DNA of 16,967 bases from JAGNZR01 sp051659505 (GCA_051659505.1 JBOFOQ010000003.1:1-16967); one strand, 5' to 3'; positions 1 to 8,516 are shown, counted from the stretch's first letter. The notes: a model not told the origin generated them from the sequence alone. Made by a program: numbers and translations.

Positions 1-223
1 TATAACGTTTCTTTAAATGTTTCTCTATTCTTTTTTGATTTTTAATTAATGTTTTTTCCTCTCTTTCTTTATCCGTTGGTAATAACCCTGTACTTGCCAT
101 TAATATCATTCCTATTCCCATTATTATCCAACGAATATGGGCTTCTCCCTTTTTTACAAATTCTTGTCTCACTAATATTAAATAGGTTACTATTATTATT
201 ATTTTTGCTATTAATGCGTACAT
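1..223 (-). CDS. Small two-helix membrane protein, 3' end beyond left edge
   Basis: On the reverse strand an ATG at 223 opens a frame of 74 codons with no stop before the window edge. A GAGGAG ribosome site (complement of 231-236) lies 7 nt upstream, and a plausible promoter lies further up, so I regard it as a real partial gene. The protein begins MYALIAKIIIIVTYLILV, a hydrophobic helix at about residues 2-18. A short charged loop follows, then a second helix at about 32-48 (IIMGIGMILMASTGLL), and then a highly charged Lys/Glu/Arg tail. This looks like a small inner-membrane protein with a cytoplasmic tail. I recognise no family. It lies downstream of hldD on the same strand, separated by 182 bp that hold its own promoter, so it need not belong to that operon. 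Its real length is unknown. Confidence 0.6.
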   Translation of the reverse strand, partial: MYALIAKIIIIVTYLILVRQEFVKKGEAHIRWIIMGIGMILMASTGLLPTDKEREEKTLIKNQKRIEKHLKKRY

Positions 224-287
224 TCTTTTGCTCCTCACTTTTTTTATTCTATTGTTTGAAAATAGAAAGTCCTTCAATGATTTATTA

Positions 288-316
288 TTTTTAGTTTATG
301 ATCTGCTCCCTGTCAA
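288..316 (-). promoter_or_regulatory. Promoter for the left-edge membrane protein gene
   Basis: Reading leftwards there is a perfect -35 TTGACA (complement of 311-316), a 17-nt spacer and a weaker -10 TAAAAA (complement of 288-293). Alternative -10-like AT-rich hexamers follow a few bases on. It lies 65-93 nt upstream of the ATG at 223 and in the right direction. The -10 is only a 4/6 match, so the call rests mostly on the -35 and the position. Confidence 0.45.
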
Positions 317-405
317 CTAGACAATTTTATTATCTACATTATTTGTTTCAGTAAATTTTTTCATCTTAAAAAACATGACTTTTATTATTGGCTATTTTAT
401 TTTAT

Positions 406-1398
406 TTATAAATAAGGGTCTTCTTTTGAAAGATAATTTACTACATAATCTTTTATTCCCTCTTCCAATGTGTAAAATTCTTTTTTATACCCTGATTTTT
501 TCAGTTTATTCATAGACGCTTCAGTGAAATATTGATACCGCCCTCTTAAATCCTCTGGCATAGGTACAAACTCTATTACATCTTCACCTTTTACGTCTGA
601 TTTTATTGCTCTCATTGTATTTAGAGATAAATCATAAAAACTTCTAGCTTTTCCTGTTCCTAAATTATAAACTCCTGATTCTACTTTCTCCATTAAAAAA
701 TAATACATTACATCTAAAACATCTTTAATATAAACAAAATCTCTTAACTGTTCCCCATCTTTATATTCTTTTTTATGTGATTTAAATAATTTTACTTTAC
801 CTGATTCAAGAAATTGATTATATGTATGATATACCATAGAAGCCATTCTTTCTTTATGATATTCTTGAGGTCCATATACATTGAAATATTTTATCCCTTG
901 CCATTGTTTAGGTTTTTTTTCTTGTTTAAAAGCCCAATCATCAAAATATTTTTTAGAATATCCATATTTATTTAGAGGCATTAATTTTTGAAATTCTTCC
1001 TCTGTCATTTCATCATTATATCCTAGTTCACCAAGTCCATAAGTTGCTGCTGATGAGGCATATACAAAATTAATATTATTTTCTGAGCAAAAATTCCATA
1101 ATTTTTTAGTATAGTCATAATTATTGCTCATTAAAAAATCTCCATCTGTTTCTGTAGTAGCAGAACAAGCTCCTACATGAACTATTCCAGTTATTTTTTC
1201 AGCATTTTCTCTACAAGCTAACCATGAAAACAGTTCATCTTTATCCACCCAATCACTATACTCTCTCTTTCTTAAATTTAACCATTTTTCTCCATTTCTC
1301 ATTTTATCCACAGCAATAATATCTTTTATTCCCATTGTATTTAATTTCCAAATAAATGTACTTCCTATAAATCCTGCTGCTCCTGTCACTATTATCAT
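406..1398 (-). CDS. hldD: ADP-L-glycero-D-manno-heptose 6-epimerase
   Basis: This 330-residue cytoplasmic SDR-type epimerase converts ADP-D-glycero-beta-D-manno-heptose to the L-glycero form, the last step in making the activated heptose for the LPS inner core. Visible features are the N-terminal NAD(P)-binding GAAGFIGS (residues 6-13), the YASSAATYG strand (113-121, with catalytic-region Ser116), the YxxxK catalytic pair in YGYSKK (Tyr145, Lys149), and GPQEYHKERMAS, where Lys182 aligns with the second acid/base lysine known for E. coli HldD. Length matches the family (about 310-330). The ATG is preceded by a very strong GGAGGGG site. It lies 31 bp downstream of the PHP gene on the same strand and is probably cotranscribed with it. 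Its presence implies a heptose-containing LPS and hence an outer membrane. The gene is also called rfaD, waaD or gmhD. Confidence 0.95.
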   Translation of the reverse strand: MIIVTGAAGFIGSTFIWKLNTMGIKDIIAVDKMRNGEKWLNLRKREYSDWVDKDELFSWLACRENAEKITGIVHVGACSATTETDGDFLMSNNYDYTKKLWNFCSENNINFVYASSAATYGLGELGYNDEMTEEEFQKLMPLNKYGYSKKYFDDWAFKQEKKPKQWQGIKYFNVYGPQEYHKERMASMVYHTYNQFLESGKVKLFKSHKKEYKDGEQLRDFVYIKDVLDVMYYFLMEKVESGVYNLGTGKARSFYDLSLNTMRAIKSDVKGEDVIEFVPMPEDLRGRYQYFTEASMNKLKKSGYKKEFYTLEEGIKDYVVNYLSKEDPYL

Positions 1399-1429
1399 TT
1401 TCCCCTCCTAAATATTCTTACTTCCTTTT

Positions 1430-2455
1430 TTAATTTCTATAATTTTTTATATCTAAAAATTCTGAGTAAGTTATTCCTTCACAACCTAAATCTATTCCTT
1501 CTCTATTTATTCCATGAAAGTCTGACCCTCCAGTTACCTTTAGGTTATATTTATCAGCTAATTCTTTATACATAGCTTTTTCTATTTTACTAAAATTTGG
1601 ATATTCTATTTCAATTCCATCTAAACCTAGTATTTTTAACTCTTTCACTAAGCTTTCTAGTTCTGATATTTTTGAAGAGAAAAATTTAGGATGAGCAAGA
1701 GAAATAAAAGCACCATTTTCCTTTAATATTTTCACTGCCATATGAGGTGTGAAGTTTTCTTTTTCTTCATAAGCAACACCTGTTTTTCCTAAATAACTAA
1801 TAAATGCTTCATTTTTAGAATACACATACCCTTTGTTAATTAAAACATTTGCTATGTGGAGCCTACTAATTATCGGACCTTTTGCTTCTTTCTTTAGCTC
1901 TTCTTCTGTTATATAAATTTTGGATTTACTTAATTTATTTATAATCTTTGTATTTCTTTCTTCTCTTAATTTTTTTAATTTTTCAAGACTAACTAAAAAA
2001 TTTTCATCTTTTAAATTTAAAAAATAACCTAATATATGAACATCTCTTCCCATTATATTAGTGGACAGTTCTATTCCATTTATAAATTCTATCCCTATCT
2101 CTTCTGCTTTTTCTTCTCCTTCTTTTAAACCATAAATAGTATCATGATCAGTTACTGCTATCCCTTTCAAACCGTTTTTTTTAGCTCTTATTACTAGTTC
2201 TCTAGGAGTATAGCTTCCATCAGATGCTATTGTATGAGAATGTAAGTCATATTTTTTAGATATTTTTTTCTCTTTACTATACTTTAAATTGCACTCTTTA
2301 CAAACACAAGATATATTTTTCATTTTTTTAGGGATATTTTCTAAAATAGCCACTTCCACAGTGGTATCCATGCACCAACAACTATTAGGGTCTTTCCCTA
2401 AAAACATATGACATTTATTTTCTTCACCACAAATTGGGCAAACCCCTTTTTCCAT
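1430..2455 (-). CDS. PHP-domain phosphoesterase with N-terminal cysteine-rich CWC domain
   Basis: Protein of 341 residues with two parts. Residues 6-55 are cysteine-rich: CPIC at 6-9, CHMFLGKDPNSCWC at 15-28, and Cys50, Cys52 and Cys55. This fits the small 'cysteine-rich CWC' domain, a likely metal-binding knuckle. Residues 69-341 are a PHP phosphoesterase of the YciV/TrpH (RNase AM) type with all expected metal ligands: DLHSHT (His72, His74), Asp79, VTDHDT (Asp103, His104), GIEL (Glu129), His140, RLH (His200), AHP (His255) and GSDFHG (Asp312, His314). Characterised relatives are trinuclear-metal enzymes that remove phosphate from nucleoside 3',5'-bisphosphates or trim RNA 5' ends; that this copy does the same is inference. 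AGGAG sits 8 nt before the ATG. It lies between the secA-linked lipoprotein gene and hldD, all on the reverse strand. The N-terminal domain is the unusual feature. Confidence 0.85.
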   Translation of the reverse strand: MEKGVCPICGEENKCHMFLGKDPNSCWCMDTTVEVAILENIPKKMKNISCVCKECNLKYSKEKKISKKYDLHSHTIASDGSYTPRELVIRAKKNGLKGIAVTDHDTIYGLKEGEEKAEEIGIEFINGIELSTNIMGRDVHILGYFLNLKDENFLVSLEKLKKLREERNTKIINKLSKSKIYITEEELKKEAKGPIISRLHIANVLINKGYVYSKNEAFISYLGKTGVAYEEKENFTPHMAVKILKENGAFISLAHPKFFSSKISELESLVKELKILGLDGIEIEYPNFSKIEKAMYKELADKYNLKVTGGSDFHGINREGIDLGCEGITYSEFLDIKNYRN

Positions 2456-2488
2456 ATTTATATCTCCTGTTTAAGCGTATAAATTTAA

Positions 2489-2516
2489 TATGGCACCTGA
2501 TTAAACAAGTACCATA
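2489..2516 (-). terminator. Weak hairpin between lipoprotein and PHP genes
   Basis: The arms TATGGTAC and GTGCCATA (reverse strand) pair over 8 bp with one T-G wobble and a 12-nt loop. ATTAAATTT follows rather than a clean T-run. It lies just after the lipoprotein stop and could attenuate transcription before the PHP gene. The poor T-tract makes it doubtful. Confidence 0.3.
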
Positions 2517-2531
2517 CCTAATTTAAAGCTA

Positions 2532-3266
2532 TTAATTATCCCATCTATCCATTTTAGAAAAATATTCTTCGTAAGCTATATATAGAGCCTTTGCATTAAC
2601 ATTATTTTTTTCAATGCTAGTTTTATTTTCTTTAGTATATATGGACACTATATTCGTTGTTCTTTCTGATACTTCCTTATTGTACCAACTTTTACTCTCA
2701 AAAAATTCTTCTCTTTTTATAAACTTATTCAAAATTTTTCTTAGTTCTTTCGTATCACTCGTTGTTAAATCTTCTTTTTTAGATAATTCAACTATTTTTT
2801 TCCATTCTTTTTCAGTTGCAACTTCATTAAATATATGATTTGAAGGATTATTCATTCTTTGGTATGATTCTTTTACTATTTTTTCAGCTAATCCCTTTCC
2901 ATATTTAATATTTTCATCTTTTAAAAAAAACTTTCTCGGCATTTTTTTATTATATTTTTTTACTAAATCACTAAATTTTTCTATATCTTCATTAGTTATA
3001 TCTTTTTTTTCAAGAGAAGTTAAAAAGAAAAATTCTTTTTCTGACATTTTCCCTGTTTTTCTAAGGTAAAATACTGGATTTTCTTCTCCGTACCACTCAG
3101 GCATAGAAGCATTTTTTACAATAGATTTTTCCAGTGTTACATTCCACGCTTTCACATCTTCTTTTGTTAATTTTTCTACTTCTTTAGAATCCTTACTAAA
3201 CAGTGATGAACATCCTGCAAATATAACTAAAGTTAACATAGTAAATATGACTAATAATTTTTTCAT
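2532..3266 (-). CDS. Predicted lipoprotein of unknown function, secA-linked
   Basis: The start is decided by the ribosome site. GGAG is fused to the secA stop (TAAGGAG) and touches a first in-frame ATG at 3272, while the second ATG at 3266 is at the correct 6-nt spacing, so I choose 3266. The 244-residue product begins MKKLLVIFTMLTLVIFAGC, a lipoprotein signal peptide. The lipobox-like FAGC makes Cys19 the predicted lipidated residue; position -3 is Phe rather than the usual Leu. The mature part is hydrophilic, rich in Lys, Glu and Asn, with probable amphipathic helices and no further membrane segment. I recognise no family. Starting 10 bp after secA, it is almost certainly cotranscribed and perhaps translationally coupled, but that does not by itself show a role in secretion. 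It is probably anchored in the inner or outer membrane facing the periplasm. Confidence 0.75.
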   Translation of the reverse strand: MKKLLVIFTMLTLVIFAGCSSLFSKDSKEVEKLTKEDVKAWNVTLEKSIVKNASMPEWYGEENPVFYLRKTGKMSEKEFFFLTSLEKKDITNEDIEKFSDLVKKYNKKMPRKFFLKDENIKYGKGLAEKIVKESYQRMNNPSNHIFNEVATEKEWKKIVELSKKEDLTTSDTKELRKILNKFIKREEFFESKSWYNKEVSERTTNIVSIYTKENKTSIEKNNVNAKALYIAYEEYFSKMDRWDN

Positions 3267-3276
3267 TTCCATCTCC

Positions 3277-5898
3277 TTATTTCATCTTTCTTCCACAGCA
3301 TTTAGAATATAATTTTCCACTTCCACAGCTACAAACTTCGTTCATTTCAATAGTTTCTTTTTCAGGAACATGTGCATCTTCTTCATTTTTAATAACAACT
3401 TTAAATATAAAAGATGTAGTTTCTTCTTTTATAGTTTCTATCATTCGTCCATACATCTCACCTGATAGTATCTTATATTCTACAACAGGATCTTTTTGTC
3501 CATAAGAACGAAGATAAATCCCTTCTCTTAAAGCATCTAAATTCTTCAAATGCTCTCTCCATCTTGAATCAACAATTTCCAAAAGAATATATTTTTCTAT
3601 TCTTCTCATTAATTCATCACCATATCGTGCTTCTTTTTCTTCATATTTCAAAATAAGTTCTAAAGATATTTTTTCTATATAAGCATCAATAGTGTGAGCT
3701 TTATAATCATTTAAATCAGTAATTTCATACTCGAATTTTTCATATAAATAACTTGCTAAACCTTCTATATCCCAAAGTTCCTTATTTTCCCCTACAAATC
3801 TGGAGATAATAGCACTTTCCGCTGTCCCTCTTAACATTTTTATAACACTTTCTCTTAAATTCTCTCTTTCCAATGTAGCGTTTCTGCTTTCATAAATAAC
3901 CGTTCGTTGCTGGTTCATTACATCATCAAATTCAAGAAGATTTTTTCTTATTCCAAAGTTTCTAGATTCTATTTTTGTCTGTGCATTAGCTATTGCATTA
4001 TTTATCATTCTATGAGTTATTGGTTCTCCCTTTGGAAGTCCTAACTTATCCATAACCATTATTACTCTATCAGAACCAAAAAGTCTCATTAAGTCATCTT
4101 CAAGAGATAGATAGAATAAAGATTCCCCTTGGTCTCCCTGTCTTCCTGATCTTCCTCTTAACTGATTATCTATTCTTCGCGATTCATGTCTTTCTGTTCC
4201 CAGTATAAATAATCCCCCTGCAGATTTAACAAGTTCTTTTTCTTTCGAACATTCCTCTTTGTATTTCTCATAGGTTACTTTATATAACTTCTCATTTGAA
4301 GTTCCAACTTCTTCAATTGCTAAAAATTCAGGATTACCACCAAGCATTATGTCTGTTCCTCTTCCCGCCATATTTGTAGCAATAGTAACAGCTTTATATC
4401 TTCCTGCTTGAGAAACTATTTCAGCTTCTCTAGCATGTTGTTTTGCATTTAGTACATTATGCGGAATATCTTTAGCTTTTAAAATATCTGATAGTTCCTC
4501 TGAACTTGTAATAGAAATAGTTCCAACTAAAACAGGCTGTCCTTTTTCATAAAGTTCAACAATTTTTTCTATAATTGCGTTTATTTTTTCATCTTTAGAT
4601 TTGAAAACTAAATCTGCTTGGTCTATTCTCTGAATTGGTAAGTTTGTTGGTATTATAACTACATCTAAATTATATATATGGACAAACTCTGCAGCTTCTG
4701 TTTCTGCAGTTCCTGTCATTCCAGCAAGTTTTTTATACATTCTAAAATAGTTTTGAAGTGTTATACTAGCTAAAGTTTGATTTTCTCCTGCTATATTTAC
4801 CCCTTCTTTCGCCTCTAAAGCCTGGTGTAGACCATCTGAATATCTTCTACCGTCCATGGCTCTACCTGTAAATTCATCTATTATTAATATTTTCCCTTCT
4901 TTTATTAAATAATCTGTATCTCTTTTAAATAACTCTTTAGCTTTTAAAGCTTGATTTAAATAATGAGTTAATTCTACGTATTCAGGTGAATATAAATTTT
5001 CTATTTTCAATGCTTTTTCTACTGCTGCTACCCCTTTTTTTGTTAACACAATATTTTTAGCTTTTTCATCCACTTCATAATCTTCCCAATCAGAATCAGG
5101 AATATTCATTTCTTTTTTTAATTTTATATCTTTTATTCCTTCAGTTTTGTAACTTCTTTTTAATGTTGAAACTATTTCAAAAAATATTTTGTACCATTTT
5201 GTAGCATCTGCTGCTGCTCCAGAAATTATTAGTGGAGTTCTTGCCTCATCTATTAAAATAGAATCCACTTCGTCTACTATACAGAAATTAAGTTTTCTTT
5301 GTGCTTTATCTTCTAGTTGTCCTACCATGTTATCTCTTAAATAATCAAAACCAAACTCTGAGTTAGTTCCATAGGTAATATCACAGTTATATGCAGCCTT
5401 TCTTTCTTCACTGGAAATATTGTTTACTATAACTCCTGATGTAAGACCTAAAAAACTATAAATTTTATTCATAGTATCTCTATCTCTTTTTGCTAGATAG
5501 TCGTTTACAGTTATTAGATGAATCCCTTCTCCTGTTAGTGCATTTAGATAAACAGGGCAAGTTGCAACTAAAGTTTTCCCCTCTCCTGTTTTCATTTCAG
5601 TTATTTTACCTTCGTGTAAAACTATTCCACCTATCATTTGTACATCATAATGTCTCAAACCTAATACTCTTTTTGAAGCTTCTCTTACAGTTGCAAATGC
5701 TTCTGGCAAAAAATCATCTAAACTTTCTCCTTTAGATAATCTTTCTTTAAATATAACTGTATTGTTTTGTAACTCTTCATCAGTATATTTTTGAAATATA
5801 GGTTCAAAAGCATTAATCTTTTCAACTATTTCTTTTATTCTTTTTATTTCTCTTTCATTTTTAGTTCCAAATATTTTCTTCATTATTGATTGAATCAT
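3277..5898 (-). CDS. secA: Protein translocase ATPase SecA
   Basis: SecA is the cytoplasmic motor ATPase that drives unfolded preproteins through the SecYEG channel. The 873-residue product has the N-terminal KKIFGTKNEREIKR start, Walker A in MKTGEGKT (residues 102-109), Walker B/DEAD-type VDEVDS (208-213), the TNSEFGFDYLRDN block (178-190), the second helicase motifs (NMAGRGTDI, QLRGRSGRQGD), the helical scaffold and wing region, and a C-terminal zinc-binding tail. That tail carries CSCGSGKLYSKCC at 856-868, the Cys4 form of the SEC-C motif that binds SecB or ribosomes. Length is normal for the family. The ATG at 5898 has an AGAGG site 8 nt upstream, while the second Met (residue 6) has none, which supports the longer start. 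It has its own promoter and leads the secA-lipoprotein-PHP-hldD cluster. Confidence 0.97.
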   Translation of the reverse strand: MIQSIMKKIFGTKNEREIKRIKEIVEKINAFEPIFQKYTDEELQNNTVIFKERLSKGESLDDFLPEAFATVREASKRVLGLRHYDVQMIGGIVLHEGKITEMKTGEGKTLVATCPVYLNALTGEGIHLITVNDYLAKRDRDTMNKIYSFLGLTSGVIVNNISSEERKAAYNCDITYGTNSEFGFDYLRDNMVGQLEDKAQRKLNFCIVDEVDSILIDEARTPLIISGAAADATKWYKIFFEIVSTLKRSYKTEGIKDIKLKKEMNIPDSDWEDYEVDEKAKNIVLTKKGVAAVEKALKIENLYSPEYVELTHYLNQALKAKELFKRDTDYLIKEGKILIIDEFTGRAMDGRRYSDGLHQALEAKEGVNIAGENQTLASITLQNYFRMYKKLAGMTGTAETEAAEFVHIYNLDVVIIPTNLPIQRIDQADLVFKSKDEKINAIIEKIVELYEKGQPVLVGTISITSSEELSDILKAKDIPHNVLNAKQHAREAEIVSQAGRYKAVTIATNMAGRGTDIMLGGNPEFLAIEEVGTSNEKLYKVTYEKYKEECSKEKELVKSAGGLFILGTERHESRRIDNQLRGRSGRQGDQGESLFYLSLEDDLMRLFGSDRVIMVMDKLGLPKGEPITHRMINNAIANAQTKIESRNFGIRKNLLEFDDVMNQQRTVIYESRNATLERENLRESVIKMLRGTAESAIISRFVGENKELWDIEGLASYLYEKFEYEITDLNDYKAHTIDAYIEKISLELILKYEEKEARYGDELMRRIEKYILLEIVDSRWREHLKNLDALREGIYLRSYGQKDPVVEYKILSGEMYGRMIETIKEETTSFIFKVVIKNEEDAHVPEKETIEMNEVCSCGSGKLYSKCCGRKMK

Positions 5899-5950
5899 TT
5901 TTAATTCCTCTCTTAAAATGTGATTTTTATATTTATTTTATTACCATATA

Positions 5951-5979
5951 ATTTTACCATAAATATACTATCTAGTCAA
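5951..5979 (-). promoter_or_regulatory. secA promoter
   Basis: Reading leftwards, the -35 is TTGACT (complement of 5974-5979), the spacer is 17 nt, and the -10 is TAAAAT (complement of 5951-5956). Each hexamer matches the sigma-70 consensus at 5 of 6 positions. It lies 53-81 nt upstream of the secA ATG, in the 150-bp gap after ligA, so secA need not depend on read-through from ligA. Confidence 0.7.
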
Positions 5980-6048
5980 ATTAACTCCAATGAATATATT
6001 GGTTTTTTAATTTTTTAATTTTTTCCTCTTTATTTTCTTTTATTCTGT

Positions 6049-8094
6049 TTATTTTTCACCTATCATTAATAGAAATTCTTCTTCTGTTATTATTTTTATT
6101 GTTTCAATTTTTTTCGCTTTTTCCAATTTACTTCCTGCATCTTCTCCAACAATTAAATAGTTCAATTTTTTATTCACACCACTACTATTTATTCCACCTA
6201 ATTTTTCAACTAATTCCTCAGCTTTTCCTCTAGTTAGTACATTTAATTTCCCCGTAAATAAAAATGTTTTATCCATAAATTCTAACTTATACTCTTTATT
6301 ATTTTCTTGTTTTTCTTTATTCTTAAAATTCACCCCACATTCTTTTAATTTTCTTATTACTTCTATATTTTTTTCATCTTTTAAAAATGAAAAAACTGCC
6401 TTTGCACCTTTTTCTCCTATTCCCTCTATTTCTAAAAATTTTTCTATCTCTGTTTCCATTAAACTTTCTATATCTTTGGAGTGCTCTGCTAAAATTTTAG
6501 CAACTACTTTCCCTATATAAGGAATACCTAATGAGTACAAAGATTTTTCATAGTCATTATCTTTACTTTTTTCTATATTATCTAAAAGTTTTTCTATACT
6601 TTTCTTTCCCATTTTCTCTATTAGCTGAAGTTCTTCCTTATGAGTATGAAGTTTATAAATATCAGAAACATCATTTAAGAATCCTTTTTCAATAAATTTT
6701 TCAACTATTTTTCCACCAAAGCCTAAAATATTCATACCATTTCTAGAAACAAAATATTCTATTCCACTTTTAATTTTTTCAGGACACACTAAATTTAAAC
6801 ATTTAATATCTACACTTCCCTCTTCTTTTACAAGTTTACTTTTACATGAGGGGCAAAACTCTGGCTGGATTATCTTAATTTCTGTCCCTGTTCTAAATTC
6901 TTTTACCACTTTAACTATTTGTGGGATTATCTCTGCTGCTTTTTCCACAAAAACTGTATCCCCTATTTTTATGTCCTTTCGTAATATCTCGTCATAGTTA
7001 TGTAGACTAGCTCTTTTTACACTACTTCCAGAAAGATTCACTTCTTCTAGTTCCGCCACAGGTGTTACTTTCCCTGTTCTTCCAACTTGCCAAGTTATCC
7101 CTAGTAATTTTGTTGTAATTTGTTTTGCTGGAAACTTATAGGCGATTGCCCATCTTGGTGATTTAGATTTTTCTCCCATCTCTTCCCAAACAGAGATATT
7201 ATCTACTTTTATAACAAGTCCATCTGTTTCGTAATCTAAACTTTCCTTCTTTTTATTCCAATATTCTATTCTTTCTTCTAGCTCTGACACATCTTTTAAA
7301 TTCTCACAAACTCCTGTAGTTTTTATTCCTAACATTTTTATATACTCTAAACTTTCTCTATGGTTTTTTATCTCTTTCCCATTAATCTCGTATTTATTAG
7401 CATCAATTAAAAAATAGAAATAAGCGTCTAGCCCTCGTTCCTGAACTATTTTAGAATCTAATTGACGCAATGTTCCCGCTGCTGCATTTCTTGGATTAGC
7501 AAATACCTCTTCACCTTTTTCTAATCTTTCTTCATTTATTTGATTAAATCTAGAAAGAGGTAAAACTATTTCCCCTCTAATTTCCATGGAAACTCTTTCT
7601 TTTAAGTATTTTGGTATGGACTTAATCATATAAATATTCTCTGTAACATCTTCTCCAACATTTCCATCTCCACGAGTTATTCCCTGTACTAATTTTCCAT
7701 TTTCATAAATAATACTAATTGAAAGTCCGTCTAATTTTAATTCTAAATCATAAGATAGAGAATACAAATCTTTATCTACAGCTTTTTCTATTTTTTCTAT
7801 AAATATTTTTATATCTCCAGTATCATAAGAATTATCTAGACTTAGCATAGGTTTTTTATGTTGGATTTTTTTGAATTTCGTGTTCTTTATTTCACTGCCT
7901 ATTTTGTCTGTAATAGAGATTTTTTCTTTGAATTCTGGAAATTGTTTTTCAAATTCCTCAACTTCTTTAACTAACTTATCGTATTCCACATCAGATATTA
8001 AGCTTTCATTTTTAATATAATAATTGTAATTATGCCTCTCTAGTTCTTCTATTATTTTTTTTATCTCTTTAAATTCTGTTATTTTTTTCGACAT
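6049..8094 (-). CDS. ligA: NAD-dependent DNA ligase LigA
   Basis: LigA seals 3'-OH/5'-phosphate nicks using NAD+, joining Okazaki fragments and finishing repair. The 681-residue product has the full domain order. An N-terminal Ia domain leads into HKKPMLSLDN (79-88). The adenylation domain has the active-site KLDG (Lys120 is the AMP-accepting residue), RGDG (141-144), the FANPRNAAAGTLRQLD block (198-213), DGLVIKVD (291-298) and AYKFPA (318-323). An OB fold follows, then a four-cysteine zinc finger (Cys414, 417, 432, 437) and helix-hairpin-helix repeats (about 490-575). It ends in a BRCT domain (about 606-680, MDKTFLFTGKL onward). Length is typical (about 670). A GGAAGG ribosome site precedes the ATG. 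It is divergent from the Smr-domain gene and followed by secA 150 bp on. I see no clear terminator after it. Confidence 0.97.
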   Translation of the reverse strand: MSKKITEFKEIKKIIEELERHNYNYYIKNESLISDVEYDKLVKEVEEFEKQFPEFKEKISITDKIGSEIKNTKFKKIQHKKPMLSLDNSYDTGDIKIFIEKIEKAVDKDLYSLSYDLELKLDGLSISIIYENGKLVQGITRGDGNVGEDVTENIYMIKSIPKYLKERVSMEIRGEIVLPLSRFNQINEERLEKGEEVFANPRNAAAGTLRQLDSKIVQERGLDAYFYFLIDANKYEINGKEIKNHRESLEYIKMLGIKTTGVCENLKDVSELEERIEYWNKKKESLDYETDGLVIKVDNISVWEEMGEKSKSPRWAIAYKFPAKQITTKLLGITWQVGRTGKVTPVAELEEVNLSGSSVKRASLHNYDEILRKDIKIGDTVFVEKAAEIIPQIVKVVKEFRTGTEIKIIQPEFCPSCKSKLVKEEGSVDIKCLNLVCPEKIKSGIEYFVSRNGMNILGFGGKIVEKFIEKGFLNDVSDIYKLHTHKEELQLIEKMGKKSIEKLLDNIEKSKDNDYEKSLYSLGIPYIGKVVAKILAEHSKDIESLMETEIEKFLEIEGIGEKGAKAVFSFLKDEKNIEVIRKLKECGVNFKNKEKQENNKEYKLEFMDKTFLFTGKLNVLTRGKAEELVEKLGGINSSGVNKKLNYLIVGEDAGSKLEKAKKIETIKIITEEEFLLMIGEK

Positions 8095-8134
8095 TTTTCC
8101 TTCCTTGTAAACTAAATATATTCTTTATTCTCAA

Positions 8135-8143
8135 AGTATAACA
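8135..8143 (-). promoter_or_regulatory. ligA: ligA extended -10 promoter
   Basis: Reading leftwards, TGT-TATACT (complement of 8135-8143) is an extended -10 element ending 41 nt upstream of the ligA ATG. No good -35 hexamer is seen 16-18 nt upstream, as expected for some extended -10 promoters. Confidence 0.5.
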
Positions 8144-8171
8144 TAGTTTTTATTTTTTAAAAATTTTTTTA

Positions 8172-8202
8172 TTGATTATTTTATTTAAAATCATGTTATA
8201 CT
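8172..8202 (+). promoter_or_regulatory. Promoter of the Smr-domain gene
   Basis: A TTGATT -35 (8172-8177), a 19-nt spacer and the -10 TATACT (8197-8202) preceded by TGT (8194-8196) form an extended -10 promoter 35 nt upstream of the start codon. The long spacer suggests the TGn element does most of the work. Confidence 0.5.
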
Positions 8203-8237
8203 TTTAATAAAAAATTATTTTAAGAAAGGAACAATTT

Positions 8238-8516
8238 ATGAAAGAGATAGATTTACATCAAATGAACTCAGATGATGCCTTAAAAATTTTTATAATAAAA
8301 TATAATAATTTTTTCAAAAGTGGTTATAGAGATGAAATTAAAGTTATTCATGGTTACGGCTCTGGAACACTTCTAAGTACTGATATTATCAGAACAAAAT
8401 TAAGATTTTTTTTGAAAAAACATTCTTCTGCTCTTAATTTTAGATTAGATTTAAATCCAGGTATTACTTATGTTAAACCTATTAAGGTTTTAAATGTAAA
8501 CAAAGTAACATATTGA
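8238..8516 (+). CDS. Stand-alone Smr (small MutS-related) domain protein
   Basis: Protein of 92 residues made up almost entirely of one Smr domain. It shows the N-terminal DLHQMNSDDAL (residues 5-15, matching the usual LDLHG-x-x-x-x-A element except that Gly is replaced by Gln) and the hallmark HGYGSGTL (38-45). The following helix IRTKLRFFLKK (51-61) and closing strand are in the expected places. Smr domains occur at the C-terminus of MutS2 and as free proteins. Several have nicking endonuclease or RNA-cleaving activity, and the His-Gly-x-Gly-Ser/Thr loop is part of the active surface. The role of this free copy is not known. AAAGGA lies 7 nt before the ATG. It is monocistronic, divergent from ligA, and followed by the toxin-antitoxin locus. 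Confidence 0.8.
   Translation: MKEIDLHQMNSDDALKIFIIKYNNFFKSGYRDEIKVIHGYGSGTLLSTDIIRTKLRFFLKKHSSALNFRLDLNPGITYVKPIKVLNVNKVTY

Larger units (their letters stand above)
8133..8204. repeat. 12-bp inverted repeat carrying the divergent ligA/Smr -10 elements
   Basis: AAAGTATAACAT at 8133-8144 is the exact reverse complement of ATGTTATACTTT at 8193-8204, separated by 48 AT-rich bases. Each arm contains the extended -10 (TGTTATACT) of the promoter pointing away from the centre, one to ligA and one to the Smr gene. The symmetry may reflect only two similar promoters, or a shared regulator-binding arrangement. Confidence 0.6.

Noticed and set aside
49..294. Hydrophobic 81-residue forward frame
   Set aside because: It has no ribosome site and lies opposite a reverse-strand gene with a good GAGGAG site; its hydrophobicity comes from antisense AT-rich codons.
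2474..2483. AGCGTATAAA shared with the hairpin at 9412
   Set aside because: Only 10 bases match, with no inverted partner nearby at 2474, so it may be chance.
5987..6002. CCAAT/ATTGG hairpin followed by T-runs on the forward strand, between ligA and secA
   Set aside because: Only a 5-bp stem, and the T-run is on the strand that carries no gene here, so it does not terminate ligA.
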